64,000 bases of DNA from an uncultured Rhodopila sp. GTDB lineage: Bacteria; Pseudomonadota; Alphaproteobacteria; Acetobacterales; Acetobacteraceae. The DNA is taken from NCBI RefSeq assembly GCF_903915725.1, contig NZ_CAIWTY010000090.1, positions 62,001-126,000 of the forward strand, written 5' to 3'. Every line of letters starts with the position of its first letter. Positions within the stretch are counted from its first letter, which is position 1. Shown here in pieces: positions 7,746 to 15,973 of this stretch. A program made the translations under genes and the position numbers. The notes beneath the pieces were generated by a model. That model was not told the DNA's origin. It searched no databases and saw only the letters and a program-made list of their open reading frames with translations.

Positions 7746-10010
7746 TCAGGTGAAGGAATGGGTAAGCAGGCTGGTCAGGTTGGCGGTGGTGGCGCCGCTG
7801 ATCGAAGCGATCGCCACGCCCACGCCGCCGGATGTCGGCGCGATCGCCAAGGTCGCGCCCGACGCCGTGTCGGTTACGGTCAGGTATTTCGCCAAGGTCG
7901 AGGCCGTTCCGGTCCAGTTTGTCGCCGCCAGTGCGACCTTCAGGTCCAGCGTGTCGCCGATGTTCAGGATATTGCTGGTGAAGGTGTCGGTTCCCTGGCC
8001 CGCCGCCGGCAGGATGTAGGTGTTGCCGCTGCCGGTATCGGTAATCGTGTCGGCACCGCCGGACAGGCTGACGAAGTCCCCTGATCCCTTAATGAAGACA
8101 AGATGGGTTCCGGCGGTCGCCACCACCGAGATCTGACTTTGGGTTACGGTGCTGCTGGCGGTGGCGGAGGCAATCGTTACAGGTGCCGGCAACGGGCTGG
8201 TGCTCGTCCCCGTGGCCGGCGTCCAACCGGCGGCCGGGCTGGTTTCACCCCACCACAGCTTGGAGGCGTTCTCCTGCCAGACCACTTTGTTGACGTAGGC
8301 AAGCTCGGTCACGTTCGCCGTGGTCGTGTCGGCGACACCGTTGACGGCCACCTGACCGGTGCTCGTGATGGTCCACTTGTTGCCGGACGCATCTGTGATG
8401 GCCGCGGTCGAGTCGGCAAGCACCATCGTGTCGTTCGGCGACGCGACCGGCGGTGGCGGCGTCACCGGCGGAGCGGGCGGCAACGGGCTGGTGCTGGTCC
8501 CTGCTCCGGTCGACCAACCGGTGCCGGTCCAGCTCCACCACAGGGCGGACGCGTTCTCCTGCCAGATTGTCCCGTTGACGTAGGCGATCTCCGCGACGCC
8601 GGCGCTGTAGCCGGCGGCGGCACCGTTCTCGTTCACCACGCCGCCGGCAAGAGTCCAGGTGTTGCCCGAGGCATCGGTAATCGCGGCGGAGGATCCGGCC
8701 AGCACGACGGTATCGTTGGCCGACACTGGCGGTTTAACCGGCGGGGGCGGTGTGACCGGGGGTGGAGCCGGTAGCGGACTGGTGCTGGTGCCTGCGTCGG
8801 CCGACCACGCCGTGCCCGCCCAGCTCCACCAAAGAGCAGACGTGTTCTCCTGCCAGATTGTCCCGTTGACGTAGGCGATCTCAGCGACGCCGGAACTGAA
8901 ACCGGCGGCTGCGCCGTTCTCGTCCACGACCCCGTTGACAATGGTCCAGGTATTGCCGGAGGCATCCGTCAACGATCCGGTGGCGCCCGCCAGCAACACG
9001 GAATCGTTGGCCGACGGCGTCGCCGGGGTCTTGGGCGGCACGACCGGAGGCACGACGGGAGGAGGCACCGTCCCGCCCGCTGCGATCCAGGTGGCAACCT
9101 GCTGGCCGAAGGACGACACGCCACCGCTGGAGGTGGTAAGTCCATCCCCGGGGTTGCCGACTCCCCAGGCCCAGGCGGCGCTGCCGAAGCCGCTGTTTTC
9201 AACCGCGCTGATGACCTGGTTGGCGTTCGCGTCGATCGTCAGGCCGCTCGTGCTGTTGCCGTATTCGCCGATGATCACGGGCACTGTGCCGTTCGCGCTG
9301 GTCAGCTTCTGCGCTTGCGCGATATCGGCGGCAAGGTTGGCAGTAACTGTTGCCTGATTGGTCGAGTAGTTGGTCAGCCAGCCGTAATAGTGCACGTCCC
9401 AGACGATGTTGGTCATGCCGGCATAGACGGATGCCGTGTAGCCCTGGCCGAACGACGAAGGCGTGTTCCCGCCATTCATTTCGACCATGATTGGATTTGC
9501 ATTTCCGGTGGCACGGATCGCGTTGTAGGTCTGTTGCTGCCAGGTGGACAGCGCCGCCGGATTGGTGTTGCCCGACGCGTCGACCTCGGACGGCTCGTTG
9601 TCGGTGCCAAACCAGACATACGGGTTCGACTTGAACGCGGTGGCGATCGAGGCATACCAGTTCAGCTCTGTCGTCAGCAGTGATCCGGTGAAGATCGTGC
9701 CGGAGCCGCCGCCGGCGTTGCTGCTGTCGGAATTGGAATGATCCTCGAGTTCGACGACGATTCCTGCCGCGGTCAATGAGTTTACATATGACACAAGAGC
9801 GGTCGGGCTGGCGAAATCATAGATCGCGAGCCGGACGAAGTTGATCCCGGGAAAATCGCTTTGCAACTGGCTCAGCGTCGGTTGATCGCCTTCCATGACG
9901 TCGATTCCGCGCGCCACGAACGGCGTGCCGCTCGGCCCGATGATCTGACCGGCGGTCGTGTAGAATGCTCCGGTTGCGGCATATGGGCTGGAAGAGGTGG
10001 TGCTGGACAT
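7746..10010 (-). CDS. secreted glycoside hydrolase family 5 (cellulase-like) with three tandem repeats and type I-secretion-like C-terminus
   Basis: A 754-aa modular enzyme. Residues about 20-312 are a GH5-type barrel: the acid/base Glu139 lies in GTDNEPSE and the nucleophile Glu249 in VIIGEYGNS. Three repeats of about 80 residues (332-412, 429-510, 524-607) share ASGNTWT, VAEIAYVNGTIWQEN and GTSTSPLP cores and are joined by proline-rich linkers. Residues about 620-754 resemble C-terminal secretion/calcium-binding regions of type I substrates (SGGADTITDTGSGNTYIL, GDTLDLKVAL). There is no N-terminal signal peptide, which fits type I export. No ABC exporter lies nearby. Substrate is probably a beta-glucan or mannan. 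Confidence 0.8.
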   Translation of the reverse strand: MSSTTSSSPYAATGAFYTTAGQIIGPSGTPFVARGIDVMEGDQPTLSQLQSDFPGINFVRLAIYDFASPTALVSYVNSLTAAGIVVELEDHSNSDSSNAGGGSGTIFTGSLLTTELNWYASIATAFKSNPYVWFGTDNEPSEVDASGNTNPAALSTWQQQTYNAIRATGNANPIMVEMNGGNTPSSFGQGYTASVYAGMTNIVWDVHYYGWLTNYSTNQATVTANLAADIAQAQKLTSANGTVPVIIGEYGNSTSGLTIDANANQVISAVENSGFGSAAWAWGVGNPGDGLTTSSGGVSSFGQQVATWIAAGGTVPPPVVPPVVPPKTPATPSANDSVLLAGATGSLTDASGNTWTIVNGVVDENGAAAGFSSGVAEIAYVNGTIWQENTSALWWSWAGTAWSADAGTSTSPLPAPPPVTPPPPVKPPVSANDTVVLAGSSAAITDASGNTWTLAGGVVNENGAAAGYSAGVAEIAYVNGTIWQENASALWWSWTGTGWSTGAGTSTSPLPPAPPVTPPPPVASPNDTMVLADSTAAITDASGNKWTITSTGQVAVNGVADTTTANVTELAYVNKVVWQENASKLWWGETSPAAGWTPATGTSTSPLPAPVTIASATASSTVTQSQISVVATAGTHLVFIKGSGDFVSLSGGADTITDTGSGNTYILPAAGQGTDTFTSNILNIGDTLDLKVALAATNWTGTASTLAKYLTVTDTASGATLAIAPTSGGVGVAIASISGATTANLTSLLTHSFT

Positions 10011-10424
10011 TTGAATCTCTCGTTTTCGTGAACGAGGGGTAAGCTGCCAGCGTTATAGTATCTAATTCAATATTAATATGGTATCAACATATTTCGTAAA
10101 TCGTTAGAAACGCGAAGTCGTTACGGCCAGCCGACATGACCATCGGAATAAAAAATCACAACCGGATAAAGATGTACTTTGCATGCAGTTCGATCGCTCC
10201 GGCCTCCGGGGGGCAGGACGCTGCGCTATCAGGGACCGCACCACGAAGCCGGTGCCGGCAGCCAGCTATCCCGTGTGCGGTTCGGGCAGACCCGCGCTCA
10301 TCGTGGCGGGGGCACACGAGAAGCCTTGCATTCGTCGCCCGCTTCAGGCGTGACTTGCCGTCCGGCCATGCCGCACCCCGAGTCGCCATCGTCCCACCCA
10401 GCCACCCGAGGTCGCCCACTCTCC
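10011..10424. other. 414-bp divergent intergenic region
   Basis: Separates the glycosidase and helicase starts. The first 120 bp are AT-rich (TTATAGTATCT near 10055, ATTAATATGGTATC near 10070) and should contain the glycosidase promoter. The helicase frame is open back to 10179, but that stretch lacks protein-like composition, so it is treated as non-coding. Nothing else was recognised. Confidence 0.4.
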
Positions 10425-13400
10425 ATGCCGACGCCGTTCTCGTCCCAGGACCTCGGTCGCATCTTTGACGCCCGTGCCCTGACCCGCGGCCGTAGCCTCG
10501 GGTTGGCCGGGGCGGTCTCGGTGCAGCTCGAAGGCGACACCATCGCCGGCACCGTGCAGGACCGCGATGCGGTTCGCACTGTGCGCATCACCCCGGCCCA
10601 GCTCGGCCGCCGGGTGGTATTCGACCATCGCTGCAGCTGCGGCTTGCCCGGATGCGCACATCTGGCCGCCGCCGCGTTCGCCGCACTCGACCGCTTCCCG
10701 GCGCTGCGCAAGCCCGAGCAGCAGACATTTCTCGACACCCTGACCACCCCCGTCGCGGAGAAGGAGCGGCAGCGGGTGGTGTTCGAACTGGCCCCCGCCG
10801 AACCGCCGCACGCCTGCATCGTCACTACCGTGTTGATCGGGGAGCGCAGCGCCGCCGCTACACCGACAACACCGCGTCAGATCGCCGCCGATGACCATGC
10901 GGAGGCAAAGCTGCGCGACCTGGCCTATCTGCTGGGTGAGGGAAACGAGGCCCGCACCGGCGTCGCGGCGGCACTGGTGGTGGACCTGCTCGACGCCCTG
11001 ATCGAAACCGGCCAGGCCCGCTGGCATGCCGGAGGAAAACGGCTGATCAAGGGCGAAACCCGCTTCTTCCCCTCCGCCGCAGCCGCCGCGTTACCGGCGC
11101 GGTCCGGCGTCATCGTCGCCGACTCCGGCCCCTGGTACGTCGATGCCTTCTCCGGCGCCGTTGGCCGCATCCGCATTCAGGCCGCCACCCCGCCGCCCCG
11201 GCCGGCGCCGATCGCAGCGCCGCCCATGCGAGGCCCGTTCGAACCGTCCCGCCGCCGCCCTGCCGCCCCCGCCAGCACCGAGCAGGTCATCGCCGATCGG
11301 CCGATGATGCCGGTGGTGCGGCTGACGCGGTTTCCGTGCCCGGATGAGTACGGGCGGATCCAGACCCTGGACGCCCTGCTGGTGGAGTTCGACTACGACG
11401 GCGCGATGATCCCCTGCGACGACGAACGCCAGTTCATCCGTGTCGAGGAGCCGGGCGGCCCGGTCTTCGTGCGGCGCGACCGCAAGGCGGAAACCGCAGC
11501 GCTGGACGCGATCCGCCAGGACGGCCTGGTGCAGATGCGCATGGCGACGGCAAAATCGGCGAAGGGCCGCATGGTGTTCGCATTCCGGGGCCGGGACGCG
11601 GCGGAAGCCTGGCAGGGATTCGTGGCCGAACGGCTGCCGGCGCTGCAGGCGCTGGGCTGGCGCAGCCTGATCGACAAGGATTTCGGCCCCCGCCTCGTTG
11701 AATCCGTCGGCGTATGCGACATGAAAGTCGCCGACATGCCGCGCGGCGGCTTCTCGCTCGATTTCGGTATCGAGATCGAAGGCGCACGCCATCCGCTACT
11801 GCCGATTCTGATGCGGCTGCGTGAACGGGGTGGGATGGCGGCGGCGCGGGTGATCGACGGGGAGGTTGTCACCAGCCTCGACGACGGCCGCATCCTGCGC
11901 CTACCGGGCGAGCGGATCGCCCGGCTGCTCGCGATCATGGACGACATGATCGAGGCCGCCGGCCGCGCCACCGGCGACAAGATGGAGCTGGAAGCTGCCG
12001 CGGCGCCTAACGTGCTCGATCTTGAGGACCTGGTCACCACGCGCTGGCACGACGGCTCCGCCATCGCCGCGCACATTGCGCGCTTCCGGACCGTCACCGA
12101 GATCCCCGAAGCGCCGGTGCCGGCCGCCTTCACCGCCACCTTGCGGCCCTATCAGCAGCAGGGGGTGAACTGGCTGCAGCATTTGCGGGAGAACGGGCTG
12201 GGCGGCCTGCTCGCCGACGACATGGGGCTGGGCAAGACGGCGCAGACCATCGCGCATATCGTCATCGAACACGCCACCGGGCGGCTGGAGCATCCGGTGC
12301 TGGTCGTGGTGCCGACCACACTGGTGCCCAATTGGAGCGCCGAACTCGTCCATTTCGCCCCCTCTCTCCGCGTCGCCGTCCTGCACGGGCTCGATCGGCA
12401 TGAGCGGCGGCGCGACCTAAGCGGCGTGCATGTGGTCATCACGACCTATACCGTGCTGACCCGGGACATTGAGGAGATGGCCGCACTGCCCTGGCACATG
12501 GTGGTGCTGGACGAGGCGCAGGCGATCAAGAGTTCGACGTCGAAGGCGACGCACGCGGTCTGCCGGCTGGAGACGCGGCACCGTCTGTGCCTGTCCGGCA
12601 CGCCGATAGAGAACAATTTGGGCGAGCTATGGTCGCAGTTCGCCTTCCTGATGCCGGGGCTGCTCGGCCAGCGCAAAAGCTTCAACCGCCGCTTCCGCGT
12701 TCCGATTGAAAAGGACGGCGACGTCGTCCGCCGGCAGCAGCTTACAACCCGCATCCGGCCGTTCATCCTGCGCCGCACGAAATCCGCGGTGGCGACGGAA
12801 TTGCCGCCGAAGCACACGATCCTGCGGCGGATCACGCTCGCCCCCGACCAGCGGGAACTGTACGAGACGATCCGCGCGACGATGCATGAGAAGGTGACGG
12901 AGGGGATCGCGGCGCGCGGTATGGGACAGAGCCATATCCTGGTGCTCGATGCGCTGCTTAAGCTGCGGCAGGTATGCTGCGATCCGCGACTGGTAAAGCT
13001 GCCGTCGGCGCGGCTGACCGGGACGTCGAGCAAGCTGGACGATCTGCTGGAGATGGTGGGCGAGATGATCGCGGAAGGGCGGCGGGTGCTGCTGTTCTCG
13101 CAGTTCACCTCGATGCTGGACCTGATGAAGCCGCCGCTGACGGAGTCGGGGATTCCGTTCGTCGAACTGCGTGGCGATACCGGCGATCGGGCGGAGCCGG
13201 TGCGGCGGTTCGAGGCGGGGGAGGTGCCGCTGTTCCTGATCAGCCTGAAGGCGGGCGGACGCGGGTTGAACCTGACCTCGGCGGATACGGTGATCCATTA
13301 CGATCCCTGGTGGAACCCGGCGGTGGAGGACCAGGCTTCGGACCGCGCCCACCGTATCGGGCAGACGAAATCGGTGTTCGTTTACAAGCTGATCGCAGCG

Positions 13401-13553
13401 GACACGGTGGAGGAACGCATCGTCGAGCTGCAGGAGCGGAAGGCGGCGCTGGCGACCCTGGCGCTGAGCGATGACGGGATGGCGCTTCCCGCGATGGATG
13501 CCGACGATATCGACTTCCTGTTCGGTGCGACCCCGGATCTTCTGGCGGCGTAG
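10425..13553 (+). CDS. SWIM zinc-finger SNF2/DEAD-box family helicase
   Basis: A 1042-aa Swi2/Snf2 ATPase. A SWIM zinc finger lies near residues 70-82 (CSCGLPGCAHLAAAA). A basic/proline linker and an SNF2-associated accessory region follow to about 560. The RecA-like motor starts near 580, with Walker A DDMGLGKT (about 597-604) and Walker B DEAQ (about 696). The C-terminal helicase half has the typical SDRAHRIGQ motif near 972. It moves along duplex DNA, probably remodelling protein-DNA or polymerase complexes like RapA. ATG at 10425 (MPTPFSSQDL) is chosen; the upstream extension has no family-like sequence. It stands alone, with no methylase or nuclease partner. Confidence 0.85.
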   Translation: MPTPFSSQDLGRIFDARALTRGRSLGLAGAVSVQLEGDTIAGTVQDRDAVRTVRITPAQLGRRVVFDHRCSCGLPGCAHLAAAAFAALDRFPALRKPEQQTFLDTLTTPVAEKERQRVVFELAPAEPPHACIVTTVLIGERSAAATPTTPRQIAADDHAEAKLRDLAYLLGEGNEARTGVAAALVVDLLDALIETGQARWHAGGKRLIKGETRFFPSAAAAALPARSGVIVADSGPWYVDAFSGAVGRIRIQAATPPPRPAPIAAPPMRGPFEPSRRRPAAPASTEQVIADRPMMPVVRLTRFPCPDEYGRIQTLDALLVEFDYDGAMIPCDDERQFIRVEEPGGPVFVRRDRKAETAALDAIRQDGLVQMRMATAKSAKGRMVFAFRGRDAAEAWQGFVAERLPALQALGWRSLIDKDFGPRLVESVGVCDMKVADMPRGGFSLDFGIEIEGARHPLLPILMRLRERGGMAAARVIDGEVVTSLDDGRILRLPGERIARLLAIMDDMIEAAGRATGDKMELEAAAAPNVLDLEDLVTTRWHDGSAIAAHIARFRTVTEIPEAPVPAAFTATLRPYQQQGVNWLQHLRENGLGGLLADDMGLGKTAQTIAHIVIEHATGRLEHPVLVVVPTTLVPNWSAELVHFAPSLRVAVLHGLDRHERRRDLSGVHVVITTYTVLTRDIEEMAALPWHMVVLDEAQAIKSSTSKATHAVCRLETRHRLCLSGTPIENNLGELWSQFAFLMPGLLGQRKSFNRRFRVPIEKDGDVVRRQQLTTRIRPFILRRTKSAVATELPPKHTILRRITLAPDQRELYETIRATMHEKVTEGIAARGMGQSHILVLDALLKLRQVCCDPRLVKLPSARLTGTSSKLDDLLEMVGEMIAEGRRVLLFSQFTSMLDLMKPPLTESGIPFVELRGDTGDRAEPVRRFEAGEVPLFLISLKAGGRGLNLTSADTVIHYDPWWNPAVEDQASDRAHRIGQTKSVFVYKLIAADTVEERIVELQERKAALATLALSDDGMALPAMDADDIDFLFGATPDLLAA

Positions 13554-13630
13554 CGTGGCCCTGGATAGGGGGTGGCCGTTGCGAGGAGTTTGGGGGCAAA
13601 CGGTGCCGCATGTGCTGGTTTGAACACCGC

Positions 13631-13814
13631 TTTTAGCGCAGAGATTCGGAGATTCTGAGATCGCAGAGAAGGCACTTTGCGTGCAATAACTATGTTGCGA
13701 ATCGATAAGATTGCCATTGCCGTGCGACGCGGCATATAATCGCCGGCACCCGGCGCCGAAGGCGCAAGAAGCCTTCTCTGCGATGTCAGAATCTCCGAAT
13801 CTCTGCGCATAAAA
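13631..13814. repeat. MITE-like 184-bp element with 43/44-bp terminal inverted repeats
   Basis: The left arm 13631-13673 and the right arm 13771-13814 are reverse complements except for one substitution and one extra base. The arms begin TTTTA and include GCAGAGATTCGGAGATTCTG. They enclose 97 bp with no ORF. The element sits between the helicase stop and the convergent metB stop. No convincing target duplication flanks it, so it could also be a large bidirectional hairpin rather than a mobile element. Confidence 0.6.
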
Positions 13815-13898
13815 CCGTAGCGGAACCAAATATAGGACTACGAAACGACCCCGGTTTCCGTGTGGGTTCGTTATGGAAGGCTAACGCAGCGACGCGCG

Positions 13899-15053
13899 CT
13901 ACGCCGCCGCCAATCCGGCATCGAGATCCGCCAGCAAGTCCACCTCGTTTTCCAATCCGATCGACAGCCGCAACAGGCTGTCGTTTATCCCCGCGGCCAG
14001 CCTCGCCTCCGCACTCATGCTGGCATGGGTCATCGTAGCCGGGTGAGCGACGAGGCTTTCGATGCCGCCCAGCGATTCCGCCAACGTGAACAACTCGGTC
14101 GTTTCGACGAAGCGCCGCACCGCCTCGACACCGCCGGCGATCTCGAAGCTCAGCATGGCGCCAAAGCCGCTCTGCTGGGCTTTCGCCAGCGCGTGCCCGG
14201 GATGGCCCGGCAGCCCGGCGTAATGCACCGCCGACACCGCCGGGTGGCCGGACAGGAACGCGGCAATCGCCGCGGCCGTTTTCTGCTGCTGCTCAAGGCG
14301 CACGAACAGCGTGCGCACGCCGCGCAACGTCAGGTATGAATCGAACGGCGCCCCGGTCACACCGGTGATGTTCGCCCAGGTTGTCAGGTCTTCGACATCC
14401 TTCTGCGCCGCCGCGACCACCGCGCCGCCGACAACGTCGGAATGCCCGTTCAGAAACTTCGTCGTTGAATGGACCACCAGATCCGCCCCCAGCGCGATGG
14501 GCTGTTGCAGGGCGGGGGAGAGGAACGTGTTGTCCACAATGACCTTCGCCCCGGCCGCCTTGGCCAACGCCGCCACGCGGCGGATGTCCACGATGCGCAT
14601 GAGCGGGTTGCTCGGGCTTTCGATCAGCACCAGCTTCGGCGCGCGCGCCAGCGCCACGGCCAGCACGACCTCGTCGGCAAAGTCGATGAACGCGACCTCG
14701 AACTGCCGCTTCGCCTGGCGGGCCGTCAGCAGACGCCATGTCCCGGCGTAGCAATCATGCGGCGCGAGGATCAGGTCGCCCGGCTCCAGCGACGCCAGCG
14801 TCAGGTCCACAGCCGCCGTCCCGCTGGAGGTAACGACTGCCCCGGCACCGCCCTCCAGCCGCGTCAGCGTGTCCGCCAGCACATCGCGAGTCGGATTGCC
14901 CGAGCGCGTGTAGTCGTGGGCCCTGGGCCGGTTGAAGCCGTTGAAGGTGAAGGTGCTCGATAGATGGATGGGAGGCGCCACCGCCCCGAACGCCGTGTCT
15001 CCGCCGATACCGTTCGCAGCCGCGATGGTCTGCGGCGCCTTGTTCCGTGACAT
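13899..15053 (-). CDS. metB: cystathionine gamma-synthase-type PLP enzyme
   Basis: A 384-aa Cys/Met-metabolism PLP-dependent enzyme. PLP lysine is at about residue 199 in VVHSTTKFLNGHSDVVGG; the N-terminal YTRSGNPTRD and SSGTAA motifs bind the cofactor phosphate. It makes cystathionine from activated homoserine and cysteine in methionine synthesis, or acts as a gamma-lyase or O-acylhomoserine sulfhydrylase; members of the family are hard to tell apart. GGAGGGG precedes ATG 15053. A GC-rich structured leader of about 100 nt precedes it. Neighbouring sulfur genes fit a sulfur-metabolism region. Confidence 0.85.
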   Translation of the reverse strand: MSRNKAPQTIAAANGIGGDTAFGAVAPPIHLSSTFTFNGFNRPRAHDYTRSGNPTRDVLADTLTRLEGGAGAVVTSSGTAAVDLTLASLEPGDLILAPHDCYAGTWRLLTARQAKRQFEVAFIDFADEVVLAVALARAPKLVLIESPSNPLMRIVDIRRVAALAKAAGAKVIVDNTFLSPALQQPIALGADLVVHSTTKFLNGHSDVVGGAVVAAAQKDVEDLTTWANITGVTGAPFDSYLTLRGVRTLFVRLEQQQKTAAAIAAFLSGHPAVSAVHYAGLPGHPGHALAKAQQSGFGAMLSFEIAGGVEAVRRFVETTELFTLAESLGGIESLVAHPATMTHASMSAEARLAAGINDSLLRLSIGLENEVDLLADLDAGLAAA

Positions 15054-15160
15054 CAACCCCTCCTTCAGCCGCGAGGTGCCCGCGCGTATCCCCGCTTATG
15101 GCGCGCGGTGGGGTTCCTGCAAGAGACATCGCCGAACGGCGGCTTTCACCATGCGTTATC
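15054..15160 (-). promoter_or_regulatory. structured mRNA leader of metB with possible pseudoknot
   Basis: In the transcript, a 7-bp stem CCGCGCG/CGCGCGG (genome 15080-15086 and 15102-15108) encloses a 15-nt loop whose GGGG (genome 15090-15093) can pair with CCCC just before the stem (genome 15110-15113), giving an H-type pseudoknot. SAM-II riboswitches of alphaproteobacterial methionine genes are also H-type pseudoknots, but their conserved core was not recognised here. Function is unproven. Confidence 0.3.
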
Positions 15161-15220
15161 GTGGGTTGATTTTCTCGGTCCTTTATAACACGTATATTAC
15201 ACCGCCGGGGGGTGTTGGAC

Positions 15221-15433
15221 ATGTGGCAGTCGGTTTCGATCCAGGTTGACGGAAGCCTTGTCGGCGCGGCGATCCCGCAATCGAACGGCGTGCGGTTCAT
15301 CGCCACCGATATCCGCGTCGCCGAGATGGACCAGACGCTGTGGCCGAGAACGGCGGATGTGCGTCAGGCGGCGGAGCAAATGGTCCGCACCGGGCGGATC
15401 AAGAACTTCAACGCCCAGTCGCTCGAGGACTGA
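15221..15433 (+). CDS. small conserved-looking hypothetical protein (70 aa)
   Basis: A 70-aa soluble protein, divergent from metB and ending 3 bp before the convergent cytochrome gene. ATG at 15221 follows a G-run (15207-15212) that can serve as ribosome site; a GTG three codons upstream is the alternative. The N-terminal half looks like beta strands (VSIQVDGSLVGAA), the C-terminal half like a helix (DVRQAAEQMVRTGRIKNF). No known domain was recognised. Sequence composition is protein-like with no stop in a stretch where neighbouring frames are broken. Confidence 0.6.
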   Translation: MWQSVSIQVDGSLVGAAIPQSNGVRFIATDIRVAEMDQTLWPRTADVRQAAEQMVRTGRIKNFNAQSLED

Positions 15434-15436
15434 TGG

Positions 15437-15973
15437 TCAGCGAACGTCCGGCCTGGGGTCCGGACTGATAAAGCCGTTGCGGTTCGGCATTGCGATCTTC
15501 GGCAGGTTCGCCGCGTTCAACACGGCATCATCCGGCAGGATGCCGTTCAGCGACAGCACATAGGCCGACACCGCATAAACCTGATCGTCGGTCAGCGATT
15601 GCGGCGCGTTGAACGGCATAGCCCGGCGAACGTAGTCGAACAGCGTGGTCGCATAGGGCCAGTAGCTGCCGACCGTCCGGACGGGATTATGGTCCTTCAG
15701 CGTGCCGAAACCGCCCACGAGACGATCCGACAGCAAGCCCTGACCCTTGTCGCCGTGGCACGGCGCGCAGGTTTGAGCCAAGATGTCGCGCCCCTGCGTG
15801 ACACTTCCCTGGCCGGGCGGAAGCCCCTTCCCGTCCGCCCGCACATCGATGTTCTCGGCGGCGATTTCCGCCTCGGTGGGCGTATGTCCGAACGTGTAAT
15901 GGCGCGGCTCCGCGTTAGCCGGAACGATCGCCATCACGGCGGCGGCCGCCAGCACGAGACGGTCAAACCGCAT
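15437..15973 (-). CDS. c-type cytochrome subunit of sulfite dehydrogenase (SoxD/SorB-like)
   Basis: A 178-aa periplasmic cytochrome with a signal peptide (residues 1-21, ending PANA). The haem site CAPCH is at 69-73; a likely distal Met is in RRAMPFNAPQSLTDDQVYAV. It overlaps the SoxC-like gene by 11 bp, so translation is coupled and it should pass electrons from the molybdenum subunit to the respiratory chain. SoxD is usually a longer diheme protein; this one has a single CxxCH, closer to SorB-like partners. The start ATG 15973 gives a good signal sequence. Confidence 0.85.
   Translation of the reverse strand: MRFDRLVLAAAAVMAIVPANAEPRHYTFGHTPTEAEIAAENIDVRADGKGLPPGQGSVTQGRDILAQTCAPCHGDKGQGLLSDRLVGGFGTLKDHNPVRTVGSYWPYATTLFDYVRRAMPFNAPQSLTDDQVYAVSAYVLSLNGILPDDAVLNAANLPKIAMPNRNGFISPDPRPDVR

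Noticed and set aside
8190-9017. CRISPR-like regular repeats
   Set aside because: The three repeats are protein-coding, about 240-290 bp apart in register with the glycosidase frame, and lack short palindromic units and spacers.
10179-10424. 82-codon N-terminal extension of the SNF2 helicase
   Set aside because: Composition is irregular (Pro, Arg, His, Gly without pattern) and family similarity begins only after ATG 10425.
15054-15160. Calling the metB leader a SAM-II or SAM-I riboswitch
   Set aside because: The conserved core of these classes could not be found; only a generic pseudoknot-capable stem is visible.
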